Shown here in pieces: positions 39,201-48,320 of a stretch of 64,000 nucleotides of DNA. How positions within the stretch are numbered: position 1 is the first letter of the stretch; each line of letters begins with the position of its first letter. The notes under the pieces were generated by a model, which searched no databases, was not told where the DNA came from, and saw nothing but the letters and a program-made list of their open reading frames with translations. Location: the NCBI RefSeq assembly GCF_029968035.1, contig NZ_JASCIQ010000012.1, positions 62,001 to 126,000 on the forward strand. Direction: 5' to 3'. The translations under genes and the position numbers were made by a program. Source of the DNA: Streptomyces cavernicola. GTDB taxonomy: Bacteria; Actinomycetota; Actinomycetes; Streptomycetales; Streptomycetaceae.

Positions 39201-40781
39201 ATGGCGCGTTTCAACACCCGCAGCTCCGGCCCGCGCGGCACCTCGCGCGTGACGTCCACCGGCCGCACGCTCCGCACGTACGAGGGCGGCCGCGGCACCG
39301 AGCGGGACGCACGCTCCGAACTTTTCCTGCTCTCGATCGCCAACTTCGTGGCCCAGCAGACCTTCTACGAGGACGGCACCGCCCGCGACGACCGCTTCGC
39401 GCAGCTGGTGCACCGCCTCGCCGTCGAGGACCCGGAGTGGACCGCGGGCCTGCTCGCCTGGCTGCGCGGCGAGGGCAACCTGCGCACCGCGGCCCTCGTC
39501 GGCGCCGCCGAGTACGTCAAGGCCCGCCTGGACGCCGGGGCCACCGAAGGACCGTCGAACCGGCAGGTCATCGCCTCCGTGCTGCGCCGCCCCGACGAGC
39601 CCGGCGAACTGCTCGGCTACTGGACCGCGACCTACGGCCGGGCCGTCCCGAAGCCCGTCAAGCGCGGCGTCGCGGACGCGGTGCGGCGGCTCTACCACGG
39701 CAAGTCCCTGCTGAAGTACGACACTTCGAGCAAGGGCTACCGCTTCGGCGACATCCTCAACCTCGTGCACGCCGCGCCCGACCCTGACAAGCCGTGGCAG
39801 GGCGACCTGTTCCAGTACGCGCTCGACCGGCGGCACAACCCGGACACGGCCGTCCCGCCGGACTCGGTGCCGGTCCTCGCCGCGCACCGCGCGCTGATGG
39901 AAATCCCGGTCGCCGAGCGGCGCGCCGTCGTCACCGCGCCCGACGGGCCCGAGCGGCTCGCCGCGGCCGGGATCACCTGGGAGGCCCTCGCGGGCTGGCT
40001 GCAGGGGCCGATGGACAAGGCCGCCTGGGAGGCCGTGATCCCGTCCATGAGCGCGATGGCGCTGACCCGTAACCTGCGGAACTTCGACGAGGCCGGGGTC
40101 TCGGACGACGTCGCGCAGCAGGTCGCCGCGAAGATCTCCGACCCGGCCGAGGTGGCGCGCTCGCGGCAGTTCCCCTTCCGGTACCTCGCCGCGTACCAGC
40201 ACGCGCCGTCGCTGCGCTGGGCGTACCCGCTGGAGCGGGCGCTCGGGCACTCGCTCGCCAACGTGCCCGCGCTGCCCGGCCGCACGCTGGTCCTCGTCGA
40301 CCGGTCCGGGTCCATGTGGGGCCGCCTGTCGGAGCGTTCGGAGCTCAACCGGGCCGACGCCGCGGCGATCTTCGGGGCGGCGCTCGCGATGCGGGCCGAG
40401 TCGGCGGAGCTGGTGCAGTTCGGCACGACCAGCTCCTCGGTGACCTGCCGTGCGGGCGAGTCGGTCCTCAAGGTCCTGGAGCGCTTCGGCAACCTGGGCG
40501 GCACCGACACGACCGCGGCGGTACGCCGGTTCTACCGCGGCCACGACCGGGTCCTCATCGTCACCGACGAGCAGTACACGTACAGCCGGCACGGCGACCC
40601 GACCGAGCAGGTCCCGGCGGACGTGCCCGTCTACACCTGGAACCTCGCGGGGTACCGGGCGGGCCACGGCGAGTCGGGCAAGCCGAACCGCCACACCTTC
40701 GGGGGTCTCTCGGACGCTGCTTTCCGCATGGTTCCGCTCCTGGAGCAGGGGCGGGACGCGGACTGGCCGTGGGTGGCGTGA
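39201..40781 (+). CDS. rsr: TROVE domain protein, bacterial Ro60 orthologue (Rsr)
   Basis: 526 residues. The N-terminal TROVE/HEAT-like ring (about 25-350) has ERDARSELFLLSIANFV, RGEGNLRTAALVGAAEY, PVKRGVADAVRRLYHGKSLLKYD (a region) and ALTRNLRNF. The C-terminal vWA domain begins LVLVDRSGSMWG with an intact MIDAS (D367, S369, S371), then NLGGTDTTAA and LIVTDEQYTYSR. Ro60 proteins bind Y RNA and misfolded RNA; in Deinococcus, Rsr and a Y RNA tether polynucleotide phosphorylase. No RtcB/RtcA genes are adjacent, unlike Salmonella. ATG at 39201. Confidence 0.93.
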   Translation: MARFNTRSSGPRGTSRVTSTGRTLRTYEGGRGTERDARSELFLLSIANFVAQQTFYEDGTARDDRFAQLVHRLAVEDPEWTAGLLAWLRGEGNLRTAALVGAAEYVKARLDAGATEGPSNRQVIASVLRRPDEPGELLGYWTATYGRAVPKPVKRGVADAVRRLYHGKSLLKYDTSSKGYRFGDILNLVHAAPDPDKPWQGDLFQYALDRRHNPDTAVPPDSVPVLAAHRALMEIPVAERRAVVTAPDGPERLAAAGITWEALAGWLQGPMDKAAWEAVIPSMSAMALTRNLRNFDEAGVSDDVAQQVAAKISDPAEVARSRQFPFRYLAAYQHAPSLRWAYPLERALGHSLANVPALPGRTLVLVDRSGSMWGRLSERSELNRADAAAIFGAALAMRAESAELVQFGTTSSSVTCRAGESVLKVLERFGNLGGTDTTAAVRRFYRGHDRVLIVTDEQYTYSRHGDPTEQVPADVPVYTWNLAGYRAGHGESGKPNRHTFGGLSDAAFRMVPLLEQGRDADWPWVA

Positions 40782-40798
40782 AGCCTCCGGCCGGACAC

Positions 40799-40831
40799 GG
40801 GTCCGCCCCGCACGGGGGTGGGGGCGGACCC
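40799..40831 (+). terminator. rsr terminator
   Basis: An 11-bp perfect stem (40799-40809 with 40821-40831) with an 11-nt loop, 18 bp after the rsr stop and before the convergent phosphoesterase. Confidence 0.75.
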
Positions 40832-40875
40832 GTACACGACCTCCGGGTGGGTTCGGCCGGGTCCGTTCGGCCGGC

Positions 40876-41832
40876 TCAGAGGGTCAGGGTGCGGATCAGC
40901 TTGTCGCGCCTGAAGTCCCTTGACTCGACGGTGAGTTCACCGCCCTCGCCGACCAGGAGCCGGAGGCCCTGCGACTCGGCGCCGGAGAGGGCCTCCTCGC
41001 CGCCGCTGCCGTCCGGGCCGTACATGGTCTGGATGAAGCCGGTGTTGACGACGGTGAACCCGGCCGGGTCGCCGCCCTCGACGACCTTCTTGGCGGCCCA
41101 GTCGTCGCGGTTCAGGTCCCAGTGGGTGTGCCCCGAGAAGAACACCACGTTGGGGTGGCGGCCGAGGATCGTCAACAGGTCGGCCTCGTCGACGAAGTCC
41201 TGGTCGTAGAAGCGCGCCGCGTCCGGGCCCACCGTGCCCGAGACCGTGCCCGGCAGCACGTGGTGGCTGAAGACCAGGACGTGCGGCTTGTCCGCGTGCG
41301 TCGCCAACGCACCGTCCAGCCAGTCGAGTTGGGACGCACCGAGGGTCACGAACGGCGGGTTGGTGCCGTTCTTCGCGGGCGCGGTCGTCCCGATGAAGAG
41401 CAGTGGGAGACCTGCGGCCGTGGTCTGCGAGTACACGTCCGGCATGCCGGTGTACTGCAGGAACCGCTTGACCTGGGCGTCGAAGGGGTCGGAGTTGTAC
41501 TGCTCGTGGTTGCCGAGCGCGGCGAGCACCCGCTCCGGGTGGCTGTGCGCGGCGAGCGTCCCGTACAGGTCCTCGTACTGCTGCACCGTGCCCTGCGCCA
41601 CCAGGTCGCCGGCGATCACCAGGGCGTCGGAGCGGCCGAGCGCGGCGAGGTTGTCGAGGGCGCGGCCCAGGTCGGCGAGGTCGCCCTGGACGTCGCTGAT
41701 CACGTCGAGGGTCGCGGCGGCCGTCGGCTTCGGGCGGGCGGCGGCCTGGCCGGCGGTGAGCCCGCCGAGCGGAATCGTGGCGAGCGAGAGACCGCCCGCC
41801 GTGAGGATGCTTCTGCGGCTGGGGGGAGTCAT
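40876..41832 (-). CDS. Tat-exported calcineurin-like metallophosphoesterase
   Basis: 318 residues from the ATG at 41832. N-terminal PPSRRSILTAGGLSLATIPL is a Tat signal. Metallophosphoesterase motifs are in order: DVISDVQGDL (usual DxH here DxQ), VIAGDLVAQG, ALGNHEQYN, VFSHHV and FFSGHTHWDLN. The first metal histidine appears to be Q, a possible ligand change as in some purple-acid-like families. Substrate unknown. Confidence 0.85.
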   Translation of the reverse strand: MTPPSRRSILTAGGLSLATIPLGGLTAGQAAARPKPTAAATLDVISDVQGDLADLGRALDNLAALGRSDALVIAGDLVAQGTVQQYEDLYGTLAAHSHPERVLAALGNHEQYNSDPFDAQVKRFLQYTGMPDVYSQTTAAGLPLLFIGTTAPAKNGTNPPFVTLGASQLDWLDGALATHADKPHVLVFSHHVLPGTVSGTVGPDAARFYDQDFVDEADLLTILGRHPNVVFFSGHTHWDLNRDDWAAKKVVEGGDPAGFTVVNTGFIQTMYGPDGSGGEEALSGAESQGLRLLVGEGGELTVESRDFRRDKLIRTLTL

Positions 41833-42036
41833 GGGCGGCAAGGTAACTGCCCCTGGGTGACGGGTCGTTGGACGGAACGCAGCGGGTTCTTGGACTCGTC
41901 GTGAGCGGCCGGGGCCGGCAACGGATGCATCCCCCGGTGGACGGAGAGACGATGGAAGGAAGGGGTCGGCCGGGGGCATGGCGGCGGCGTCGACCGATCC
42001 GTCCCGTCCGTATGCGAAAGAACGGAGGACGCGATC

Positions 42037-42399
42037 ATGATCGAGGTCAAGGCGGTAGAGAAGCCGGACGAACGGCGGGACTTTCCCCGCGGTCACCTCG
42101 AAGCCGTCCATCTGACAGGGCTCGACTTCGCCGTGGGCACCTTCGAGCCCGGGTGGCGCTGGTCCGAGTCGGTGGCCCCGCTCGCCGGGACCGACACCTG
42201 CCAGATCCACCACAACGGCTATGTCGTCCAGGGCCGGATGCACATCACGATGGACGGCGGCGGCGAGGCCGAGGTCGGCCCGGGAGATGTGTTCGTGTGC
42301 CCGCCCGGTCACGACGCGTGGGTCGTGGGTGACGAGCAGGTCGTGCTGTACGACTTCGCCGGCGCGATGGCGCAGGATTACGCGAAGCCGGCGAGCTGA
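42037..42399 (+). CDS. cupin-domain protein
   Basis: 120-residue single cupin. Motif 1 is seen as CQIHHNGYVVQGRMHITMDG and motif 2 as GPGDVFVCPPGHDAWVVGDE, with candidate metal-binding histidines in HH and GHD. Function unknown; small cupins of this type are often sensors or isomerases. ATG with CGGAGGA upstream. Confidence 0.82.
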   Translation: MIEVKAVEKPDERRDFPRGHLEAVHLTGLDFAVGTFEPGWRWSESVAPLAGTDTCQIHHNGYVVQGRMHITMDGGGEAEVGPGDVFVCPPGHDAWVVGDEQVVLYDFAGAMAQDYAKPAS

Positions 42400-42422
42400 C
42401 AGCCGCCCGCGGCGCCCTTTGC

Positions 42423-42479
42423 CGGCGTTCCCGGTGCTCCCGGCGTTCCCGGTGCTCCCGGCGTTCCCGGCGCTTCCCG
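42423..42479. repeat. 18-bp tandem repeat after the cupin gene
   Basis: CGGCGTTCCCGGTGCTCC is repeated exactly at 42423 and 42441 and partly at 42459. On the minus strand a frame reads PGTPGAPGTPGAP like collagen, but this frame lies outside any credible gene. Confidence 0.7.
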
Positions 42480-42487
42480 GTACGCGG

Positions 42488-42525
42488 CAGGGCGGTCACG
42501 CATGTGCATGTGCGTGACCGCCCTG
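42488..42525. terminator. bidirectional terminator between cupin and TerD genes
   Basis: A perfect 15-bp stem (42488-42502 with 42511-42525) with an 8-nt loop in a convergent gap. Confidence 0.85.
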
Positions 42526-42562
42526 ACTGCTGCTGTGCGACGCCGGTCGTGCGGCGGGTCGG

Positions 42563-43816
42563 CTAGAGCGCCTGTGCTGCGGGCTTCACCATGCCGCGGA
42601 CGGTACGGGACTTCACGAAGTCGCCCATGCCCGTCATCTCCCACTCGCCGGAGAACTGGCGGATCAGCTTGGCCATCATCACGCCGGTCTGCGGCTCGGC
42701 GCCGGTGAGGTCGAAGCGGACCAGCTCCTCGTCGGTCGCGGCGTCGATCAGGCGGCAGTAGGCCTTGGCGACCTCGTTGAACTTCTGGCCCGAGAACGAG
42801 TTCACGGTGAAGACCAGGCCGGAGACCTCCTGCGGCAGCCTGCCCAGGTCGACGGTGATGACCTCGTCGTCCCCGCCGCCCTCGCCCGTGAGGTTGTCGC
42901 CGGAGTGCTTGATCGCGCCGTTGAGGATGGCGAGCTTGCCGAAGTAGCAGCTGTCGACATGGTTGCGGCTCGGGCCGTACGCGATGACCGAGGCGTCCAG
43001 GTCGATGTCCTTGCCGCGGAACGCGGGCTCCCAGCCGAGGCCCATCTTGACCTGGGAGAGCAGCGGCCGGCCGCCCTTGACCAGGGACACCGTCTGGTTC
43101 TTCTGCAGGCTGACGCGGCCCTTGTCCAGGTTGATCTTGCCGGTGCCGGGCGCCGGCGGACCGCCCGCGGGGGCCGGCGGCGCGGGCGGCGGAGGCGTCT
43201 GCGCCATGGCGCGGGCGGGCTCCGGAGCGGGCGGGGCCGGCGGGGCCGCGGGCGCGGGCGGCGGGGTCTGGACGGGCGCGGCGACCGGGGCGGCGGGGGC
43301 GGGCGCGGCCGGCTCCTCGTCGACGGAGACGCCGAAGTCGGTGGCGATGCCGGCCAGGCCGTTGGCGTACCCCTGGCCGACCGCGCGGGCCTTCCACGCG
43401 CCGTTGCGGAGGTAGATCTCCACGACGACGAGCGCGGTCTCGGAGCCGAGCTGCGGCGGTGTGAACGTGGCGAGCGTGGCGCCGCCGTCCGCGTCCCGGA
43501 TGGTGGCGGTGGGCTCGATGCCCTGGAAGGTCTGTCCTGCGGCGTCCGGGCTCGCCGTGACCACGATCTTCTCGATGCCCGCCGGGACCGCCGCCGTGTC
43601 CACCGTGATCGCGTCGGGCGCGGTGCCGCCGCCCGACTGATAGGTGACACCGGGGCCCGAGGGCTGGTTGTAGAAGATGAAGTCGTCGTCGGAGCGCACC
43701 TTGCCGTCGGCGGTGAGCAGCAGGCCCGATACGTCGAGCCGCACCGGGGCGGCGACGTCCACCGTCACGCGCGCGGCGGAGAGAGGGATGTTCGAGCCGG
43801 GGGTCATAGCTGTCAT
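42563..43816 (-). CDS. TerD-family protein with two TerD domains
   Basis: 417 residues. Domain 1 (about 5-165) is a diverged TerD-like half, with VRSDDDFIFYNQPSGPGVTY and IVVTASPDAAGQTFQ and an acidic segment like the calcium sites. A Pro/Ala-rich linker (about 168-225) follows. Domain 2 (about 226-415) has INLDKGRVSLQKNQTVSL, VIAYGPSRN, GEGGGDDEVITVDL and FVKSRTVRGMV. TerD proteins bind calcium and are linked to tellurite resistance and stress or development in Streptomyces. An alternative ATG at 43807 exists. Confidence 0.88.
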   Translation of the reverse strand: MTAMTPGSNIPLSAARVTVDVAAPVRLDVSGLLLTADGKVRSDDDFIFYNQPSGPGVTYQSGGGTAPDAITVDTAAVPAGIEKIVVTASPDAAGQTFQGIEPTATIRDADGGATLATFTPPQLGSETALVVVEIYLRNGAWKARAVGQGYANGLAGIATDFGVSVDEEPAAPAPAAPVAAPVQTPPPAPAAPPAPPAPEPARAMAQTPPPPAPPAPAGGPPAPGTGKINLDKGRVSLQKNQTVSLVKGGRPLLSQVKMGLGWEPAFRGKDIDLDASVIAYGPSRNHVDSCYFGKLAILNGAIKHSGDNLTGEGGGDDEVITVDLGRLPQEVSGLVFTVNSFSGQKFNEVAKAYCRLIDAATDEELVRFDLTGAEPQTGVMMAKLIRQFSGEWEMTGMGDFVKSRTVRGMVKPAAQAL

Positions 43817-43998
43817 GCCTGGGGTAACGAGCGACCCCGCTTTACCGTTCCCTTACTCCGCGACGAATCCGCGTGCCGAGCAGTGTCGGGAGGCGTACGG
43901 GGGCGGGGCCTCGACCAGCTCGCCACCGATGAGTTCCGGACCCGGCAGGGGTCTCCCCTACGAGATCCTTCCGACCCGTACGCCCCAGGGAGCGCCCC

Positions 43999-44586
43999 AT
44001 GACCGACGGAACCGTCGACCTCACCCCCCAGACGCGGATCGTCGCCCGCCTCGCCGAGCGCGTGGACGACGCCCGCCTCGGTGATGTCACACCGTGTCAT
44101 GACTACGCCGTACGCAATCTGCTCGGCCATCTCACGCAGCTCGCCGTCGCGTTCCGGGACGCCGCCCGCAAGGAGTTCGGCCCGACCACCGACACCGACC
44201 CGGGCAGCAGTGTCCCCGACATCGGGGCGGACTGGCGGGCGGAACTGGCCAAGGCCCTCGACGAGTTGGCGGAGGCGTGGCGGGAGCCGGCGGCGTGGGA
44301 GGGGGAGACGCGCGCGGGCGGGGTGACGTTGCCCGCGGCGGTGATGGGGGTGGTGGCGGTGGACGAGTTGGTGATCCACGGCTGGGATCTGGCCCGTGCG
44401 ACCGGCCAGGAGTATGTGCCGGACCCTGAGTGCCTCGCTGCCGCGTACGACTTTCTGGATCAGTCTCGGGTTCCCGAGGCGCGGGGCACGATCTTCGGCC
44501 CGGTGGTGGAGGTTCCGCCCGAGGCGCCGCTCCTCGACCAGGCGATCGCCCTCTCCGGCCGCAACCCGTCCTGGCCTGCGACCTGA
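43999..44586 (+). CDS. TIGR03086-family (DinB/MDMPI fold) metal-binding protein
   Basis: 195 residues in the mycothiol-dependent maleylpyruvate isomerase N-domain group. It has TPCHDYAVRNLLGHL, the first metal-site His segment, and VDELVIHGWDLARATG, the second. Members use mycothiol in actinobacteria; the substrate here is unknown. ATG at 43999. Confidence 0.82.
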   Translation: MTDGTVDLTPQTRIVARLAERVDDARLGDVTPCHDYAVRNLLGHLTQLAVAFRDAARKEFGPTTDTDPGSSVPDIGADWRAELAKALDELAEAWREPAAWEGETRAGGVTLPAAVMGVVAVDELVIHGWDLARATGQEYVPDPECLAAAYDFLDQSRVPEARGTIFGPVVEVPPEAPLLDQAIALSGRNPSWPAT

Positions 44587-44822
44587 TCCCTCCCCTCCCC
44601 GCCCCTTCCCTGAAGTCCTCAGCGGACGGCTCCGGGGGCTGCGCCCCCGGGCCCCCATCCCGGGGCTGCCGCCCCTGGACCCCGCTTCGGGGCTGCGCCC
44701 CGCGCCCCTGTCGGGGCCCGTATCGCCGCCGAATTCAGCCCCTCCGGCGTTTGAGGAGCGGGGTCCGGGGCGGAGCCCCGCGGTCGACCGCAGGTCTTTC
44801 GGGGAGGGGAAGTGATCGACGG
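44587..44822. repeat. repeat-rich convergent gap
   Basis: A run of short GC palindromes (GGGGGCTGCGCCCCC, GGGGCTGCGCCCC and similar) and an inverted copy of the gene-end repeat at 44736-44755. No coding frame. Probably a two-way transcription end. Confidence 0.6.
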
Positions 44823-46268
44823 TCACCGGAGCGCCGCCCGCATGACCGCCTCCGCCACCGGCGCCGCCAACCCGTTCCCGCTGACCTCCGACCGCTCCGC
44901 GCCCGAGTCCTCGACCAGGACGGCGACCGCGACCTGCTTGCCGGACGAGTCCTGCGCGTAGGAGGTGAACCAGGCGTACGGCGTCTGGGAGTTGTTCTCG
45001 CCGTGCTGGGCCGTGCCCGTCTTGCCGCCGACGGTCAGGCCGGGGATCTGGGCGTTGGAGCCCGTGCCCTCGTCCACCACCGTCTGCATCGCGGACGTCA
45101 GCTGTTCGGCCGTGCTCTCGCTCACCACCCGGTGCGAGGACGCCTCGGACAGGTCCTCCAGGGTCGAGCCGTCGCCGTCCGTCACCTCGGACACCATGTG
45201 CGGGTCGACGAGTTCACCGCCGTTCGCGAGGGCCGCCGAGACCATCGCCATCTGCAGCGGCGTCGCCGTCACGTCGAACTGGCCGATGCCGGACAGCGCC
45301 GTCTGCGCCTTGTCCATCTCCTCCGGGTACACGCTCTCCGAGGCCCGCACCGGCACGTCCTGCTCGGCGTCGTTGAAGCCGAACTTCTCCGCCGTCGCCC
45401 GCACCTCGTCCGCCCCCAGGTCGGCGGCCATCTTCGCGAAGACGTTGTTGCAGGAGTACTGCAGGGCCGTACGGATCGTCGCGTTCTCGCAGGGCGCCGC
45501 CGCGTTCTCGTTCGGCAGGACCGTGCTCGTGCCGGGCAGCGTGTACGGGTCGGGGCTCTCGGTCCGCACGTCGACCGAGTCGTAGAGGCCGTTCTCCAGC
45601 GCGGCAGCGGCGACCACCAGCTTGAACGTGGAGCCCGGCGGCAGCGGCTGGCGCAGCGCCCGGTTCACCATCGGCTTGTCCTCGTCCTCGGTGAGCGCCT
45701 GCCACGCCTCCCCGTCCGTGGATCCGCTGATCTTCGACGGGTCGTACGAGGGCGTGGAGACCATGCCGAGGATCTCGCCGGTGCCCGGGTCGACCGCGAC
45801 GGCCGCGCCCTTGGTGTCGCCGAGCGCCTCGTACGCCGCCTTCTGCACGGCCGGGTCGATGGTCGTGACGACGTTCCCGGGGTCGGCGTGCTTGCGGGTC
45901 AGCAGGTCGACGGGGTTCTTCAGACGTTCGTCGGTGCCGTCGAGGACGTCCTGGTAGATGCCCTCCAGCTGGGTCGCCCCGTACACCTGCGAGCTGTAGC
46001 CGGTGACGGCCGAGTACAGCTCGCCGTCGGTGTACGTGCGCTTGTACGCGAGGTCGCTGCCCTTGGTCCTCTCCGAGTCGGTGACCGGATCGCCGGCCAC
46101 CACGATGTCGCCGAGCGGGTACGCGTACTGCTCGATGGTGCTCCGCCGGTTGTGCTTGTCGTCTGCGAGCGCCTCGCCGTCGTAGAACTGCACCCAGGTC
46201 GCCCTCAGCAGGAGGGCGAGCACGAGCAGCAGCGAAAAGACCGAAGCGCGCCTGATCGTCTTGTTCAT
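44823..46268 (-). CDS. class B penicillin-binding protein (transpeptidase)
   Basis: 481 residues. N-terminal membrane anchor (about 8-25), a PBP dimerisation region with QVYGATQLEGIYQDVLDG, then a transpeptidase domain with S213-x-x-K216 (PPGSTFKLV), S272-C-N274 and K416-T-G (GGKTGTAQ). Similar to streptomycete PbpA-like proteins that are outside the main dcw cluster, acting in peptidoglycan crosslinking of division or spore wall. No FtsW/RodA partner is adjacent. Confidence 0.92.
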   Translation of the reverse strand: MNKTIRRASVFSLLLVLALLLRATWVQFYDGEALADDKHNRRSTIEQYAYPLGDIVVAGDPVTDSERTKGSDLAYKRTYTDGELYSAVTGYSSQVYGATQLEGIYQDVLDGTDERLKNPVDLLTRKHADPGNVVTTIDPAVQKAAYEALGDTKGAAVAVDPGTGEILGMVSTPSYDPSKISGSTDGEAWQALTEDEDKPMVNRALRQPLPPGSTFKLVVAAAALENGLYDSVDVRTESPDPYTLPGTSTVLPNENAAAPCENATIRTALQYSCNNVFAKMAADLGADEVRATAEKFGFNDAEQDVPVRASESVYPEEMDKAQTALSGIGQFDVTATPLQMAMVSAALANGGELVDPHMVSEVTDGDGSTLEDLSEASSHRVVSESTAEQLTSAMQTVVDEGTGSNAQIPGLTVGGKTGTAQHGENNSQTPYAWFTSYAQDSSGKQVAVAVLVEDSGAERSEVSGNGLAAPVAEAVMRAALR

Positions 46269-46371
46269 CCCACAGAGGTGACGAGCCGGACGGAGCGCGG
46301 TGTTCCGGTCGGGCGGGTTTCTCAGGAACTCTTCATCTGCAACTCTTCATCTGCCCCGGGGACGGCTACCG

Positions 46372-47037
46372 CTACGTTCCGCCCACCACACCCGCCTCGT
46401 ACGCCGCGATCACCGCCTGTGTGCGGTCCCGCGCGCCGGTCTTCGCGAGGACCGCGGCGACATGCGACTTGACCGTCGCCGGGCCGACCTCCATCCGGCG
46501 GGCGATCTCCGCGTTCGTCAGGCCCGTCGCCATCAGGCGCAGCACCTGGCCCTCGCGCTCGGTGAGGCGTCCGACCCACGCCGGGGGACTCGCACGGACC
46601 TGCGCGTGGGCCGTGGCCAGGGACCGTACGGCCGCCGGGAACAGCAGCGAGTCCGTGCCGGCGACCAGGCGCACCGCCTGCACCAGCTGCTCCGGCTCGG
46701 CCCGCTTCAGGAGGAACCCGGAGGCCCCGGCGCGCAGCGCGTCGTACACGTATGCGTCGTTCTCGAAGGTGGTGACGACCACGACGCGCGGCGGCTCGGC
46801 GAGCGTGGCGAGGATCTGCTCGGTGGCGCGGATGCCGTCGATCTCCGGCATCCGCACGTCCATGAGGACCACGTCGGGCCGCTCGGCGCGCACCACCGAC
46901 ACCGCCTCCGCGCCGGTCGCGGCCTCCCCGACCACCTCGATGCCGGGCTCCGCGTCGAGGATGACCCGCAGCGCGGTGCGCACCATCCGCTCGTCGTCGG
47001 CGAGGACGACGCGCAGCGCCGGTGCCGGTGTGGTCAT
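46372..47037 (-). CDS. NarL/LuxR-type response regulator
   Basis: 221 residues. The receiver domain has an acidic pocket VLADDERMVR and phospho-acceptor D60 in VVLMDVRMPEIDG, with a TTFENDAYVY switch and LLKRAEP lysine. The C-terminal LuxR HTH is LTEREGQVLRLMATGLTNAE. Its ATG overlaps the kinase stop (ATGA), so both are made together. Confidence 0.94.
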   Translation of the reverse strand: MTTPAPALRVVLADDERMVRTALRVILDAEPGIEVVGEAATGAEAVSVVRAERPDVVLMDVRMPEIDGIRATEQILATLAEPPRVVVVTTFENDAYVYDALRAGASGFLLKRAEPEQLVQAVRLVAGTDSLLFPAAVRSLATAHAQVRASPPAWVGRLTEREGQVLRLMATGLTNAEIARRMEVGPATVKSHVAAVLAKTGARDRTQAVIAAYEAGVVGGT

Positions 47038-48320
47038 GAGCGTGCCTCCACAGGCAGTCGTACGTGCAGGGTCCAGACGCCGTCGGCCGCGCCCGCGTGC
47101 GCCGTGCCGCCGAGCAGCCCGGCGCGCTCCTCGATCCCGCGCAGGCCGCGCCCGCCGCCGGTCCGCGGCGCGGTGTCGGACGGTGCGGTGTCGGACGGTA
47201 CGGGGTTGGTCAGTACGAGCGTCAACTCCTCGTCGGTCACGGCCAGTTGGAGTCGGACCGGGGCCCCGTTCGCGTACCGCAGCGCGTTGCTGAGGCCCTC
47301 CTGCACGATGCGGTAGCCCTCGCGGCCGACGAGGGCGGGCAGCGCCGCCAGGTCTCCGTCGACCTCCGCCGCCACCGTCAGGCCCGCCGCGCGTGTACGG
47401 GACAGCAGTCCGTCGAGGTCGTCGGCGAGGGTCGGCGCGGGCGCCGCAGCCGCATCGTCGCCGGTCCGCAACAGGCCGAGGACCGCGTCGAGTTCGCCGA
47501 CCGTGCGCCGGGTCGTGTCCTCGATCGCAGCGAGCGCCTCGCGTACGAAGTCCGGGTCGCTGTCGAGGACCCGGCGGGCCGCCCCCGCCTGCAGGGTGAC
47601 GGCGCTGAGCGCATGGCCGACCGAGTCGTGCAGCTCACGCGCCAGCCGGTTGCGCACGGCCAGGTCGGCGGCGCGGGCCTCGGCCGCCGCGAGCCGGTCC
47701 GCGGGCGTCGGCCCGAGCAGCCGCGGCGCGCACCGGGCGAGCACGGCGGCGGCCCCGGCGGCGTACCCGGCGAGCGCGAGCAGCAGGGCGAGACCGGCGA
47801 CCGGGGCGAGGGCCAACCCCCAGGAGTCCACGAGGAGTTGCGGAATGCTGAGGCGCGAGTCCCGCAGCGCCGGGAAGAGCGGAAGGACGACCAGGACCAC
47901 CGCGAACGGCGGCGTCGCCAGCATCGCGCCGCTGAGCACCGCGCCCACCCCGAGGTGCAGCGCGAACCAGGCGGACGCGCGCCCCCGAGCCGACCAGGAG
48001 CGCGCCGCCCCCTCCGCGAGCCCCTCACCCGCCACCTCACCCTGCACCCCGCACAGCGCCCGTACGAGACCGACCGCGAGCGGTCGGGCCAGTGGGAAGG
48101 CGGCGGCGGTGAGCGCGGCGAGCGGCACGGCCACGGCGAAGCAGGCGAAGAGGAAGGGGACCGAGCCGAACAGCAGCGGCTCGCCCGGGAAGAGCGGCCC
48201 GACGGCGACCGCCGCCACCAGCATGTACGGCATCAACAGGGCCCCGCCGAGCACCAGATGGACCCAGCGCAGCCGCGCCCGCCGCCCGAACAGCGCGCTC
48301 GCCGCGCCCCGCACGCTCAC
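47034..48320 (-). CDS. NarL-partner sensor histidine kinase (HisKA_3)
   Basis: 428 residues from a GTG that overlaps the upstream membrane-protein stop (GTGA). About five hydrophobic helices (20-200), then HisKA_3 with RNRLARELHDSVGHALSAVT and the phospho-accepting H231, and a HATPase with EGLSNALRYANG and GGGRGLRGIEERAG. No large sensor domain, so the membrane part or the adjacent membrane protein is the likely sensor. The open frame extends further upstream but without homology. Confidence 0.9.
   Translation of the reverse strand: MSVRGAASALFGRRARLRWVHLVLGGALLMPYMLVAAVAVGPLFPGEPLLFGSVPFLFACFAVAVPLAALTAAAFPLARPLAVGLVRALCGVQGEVAGEGLAEGAARSWSARGRASAWFALHLGVGAVLSGAMLATPPFAVVLVVLPLFPALRDSRLSIPQLLVDSWGLALAPVAGLALLLALAGYAAGAAAVLARCAPRLLGPTPADRLAAAEARAADLAVRNRLARELHDSVGHALSAVTLQAGAARRVLDSDPDFVREALAAIEDTTRRTVGELDAVLGLLRTGDDAAAAPAPTLADDLDGLLSRTRAAGLTVAAEVDGDLAALPALVGREGYRIVQEGLSNALRYANGAPVRLQLAVTDEELTLVLTNPVPSDTAPSDTAPRTGGGRGLRGIEERAGLLGGTAHAGAADGVWTLHVRLPVEARS

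Noticed and set aside
42423..42479. A CRISPR array
   Set aside because: Repeats are contiguous 18-mers without spacers, and no cas genes are present.
42378..43397. A collagen-like PGTPGAP protein on the minus strand
   Set aside because: The frame is a shifted shadow of the TerD gene; only its end crosses the 18-bp tandem repeat, and a strong terminator lies inside it.
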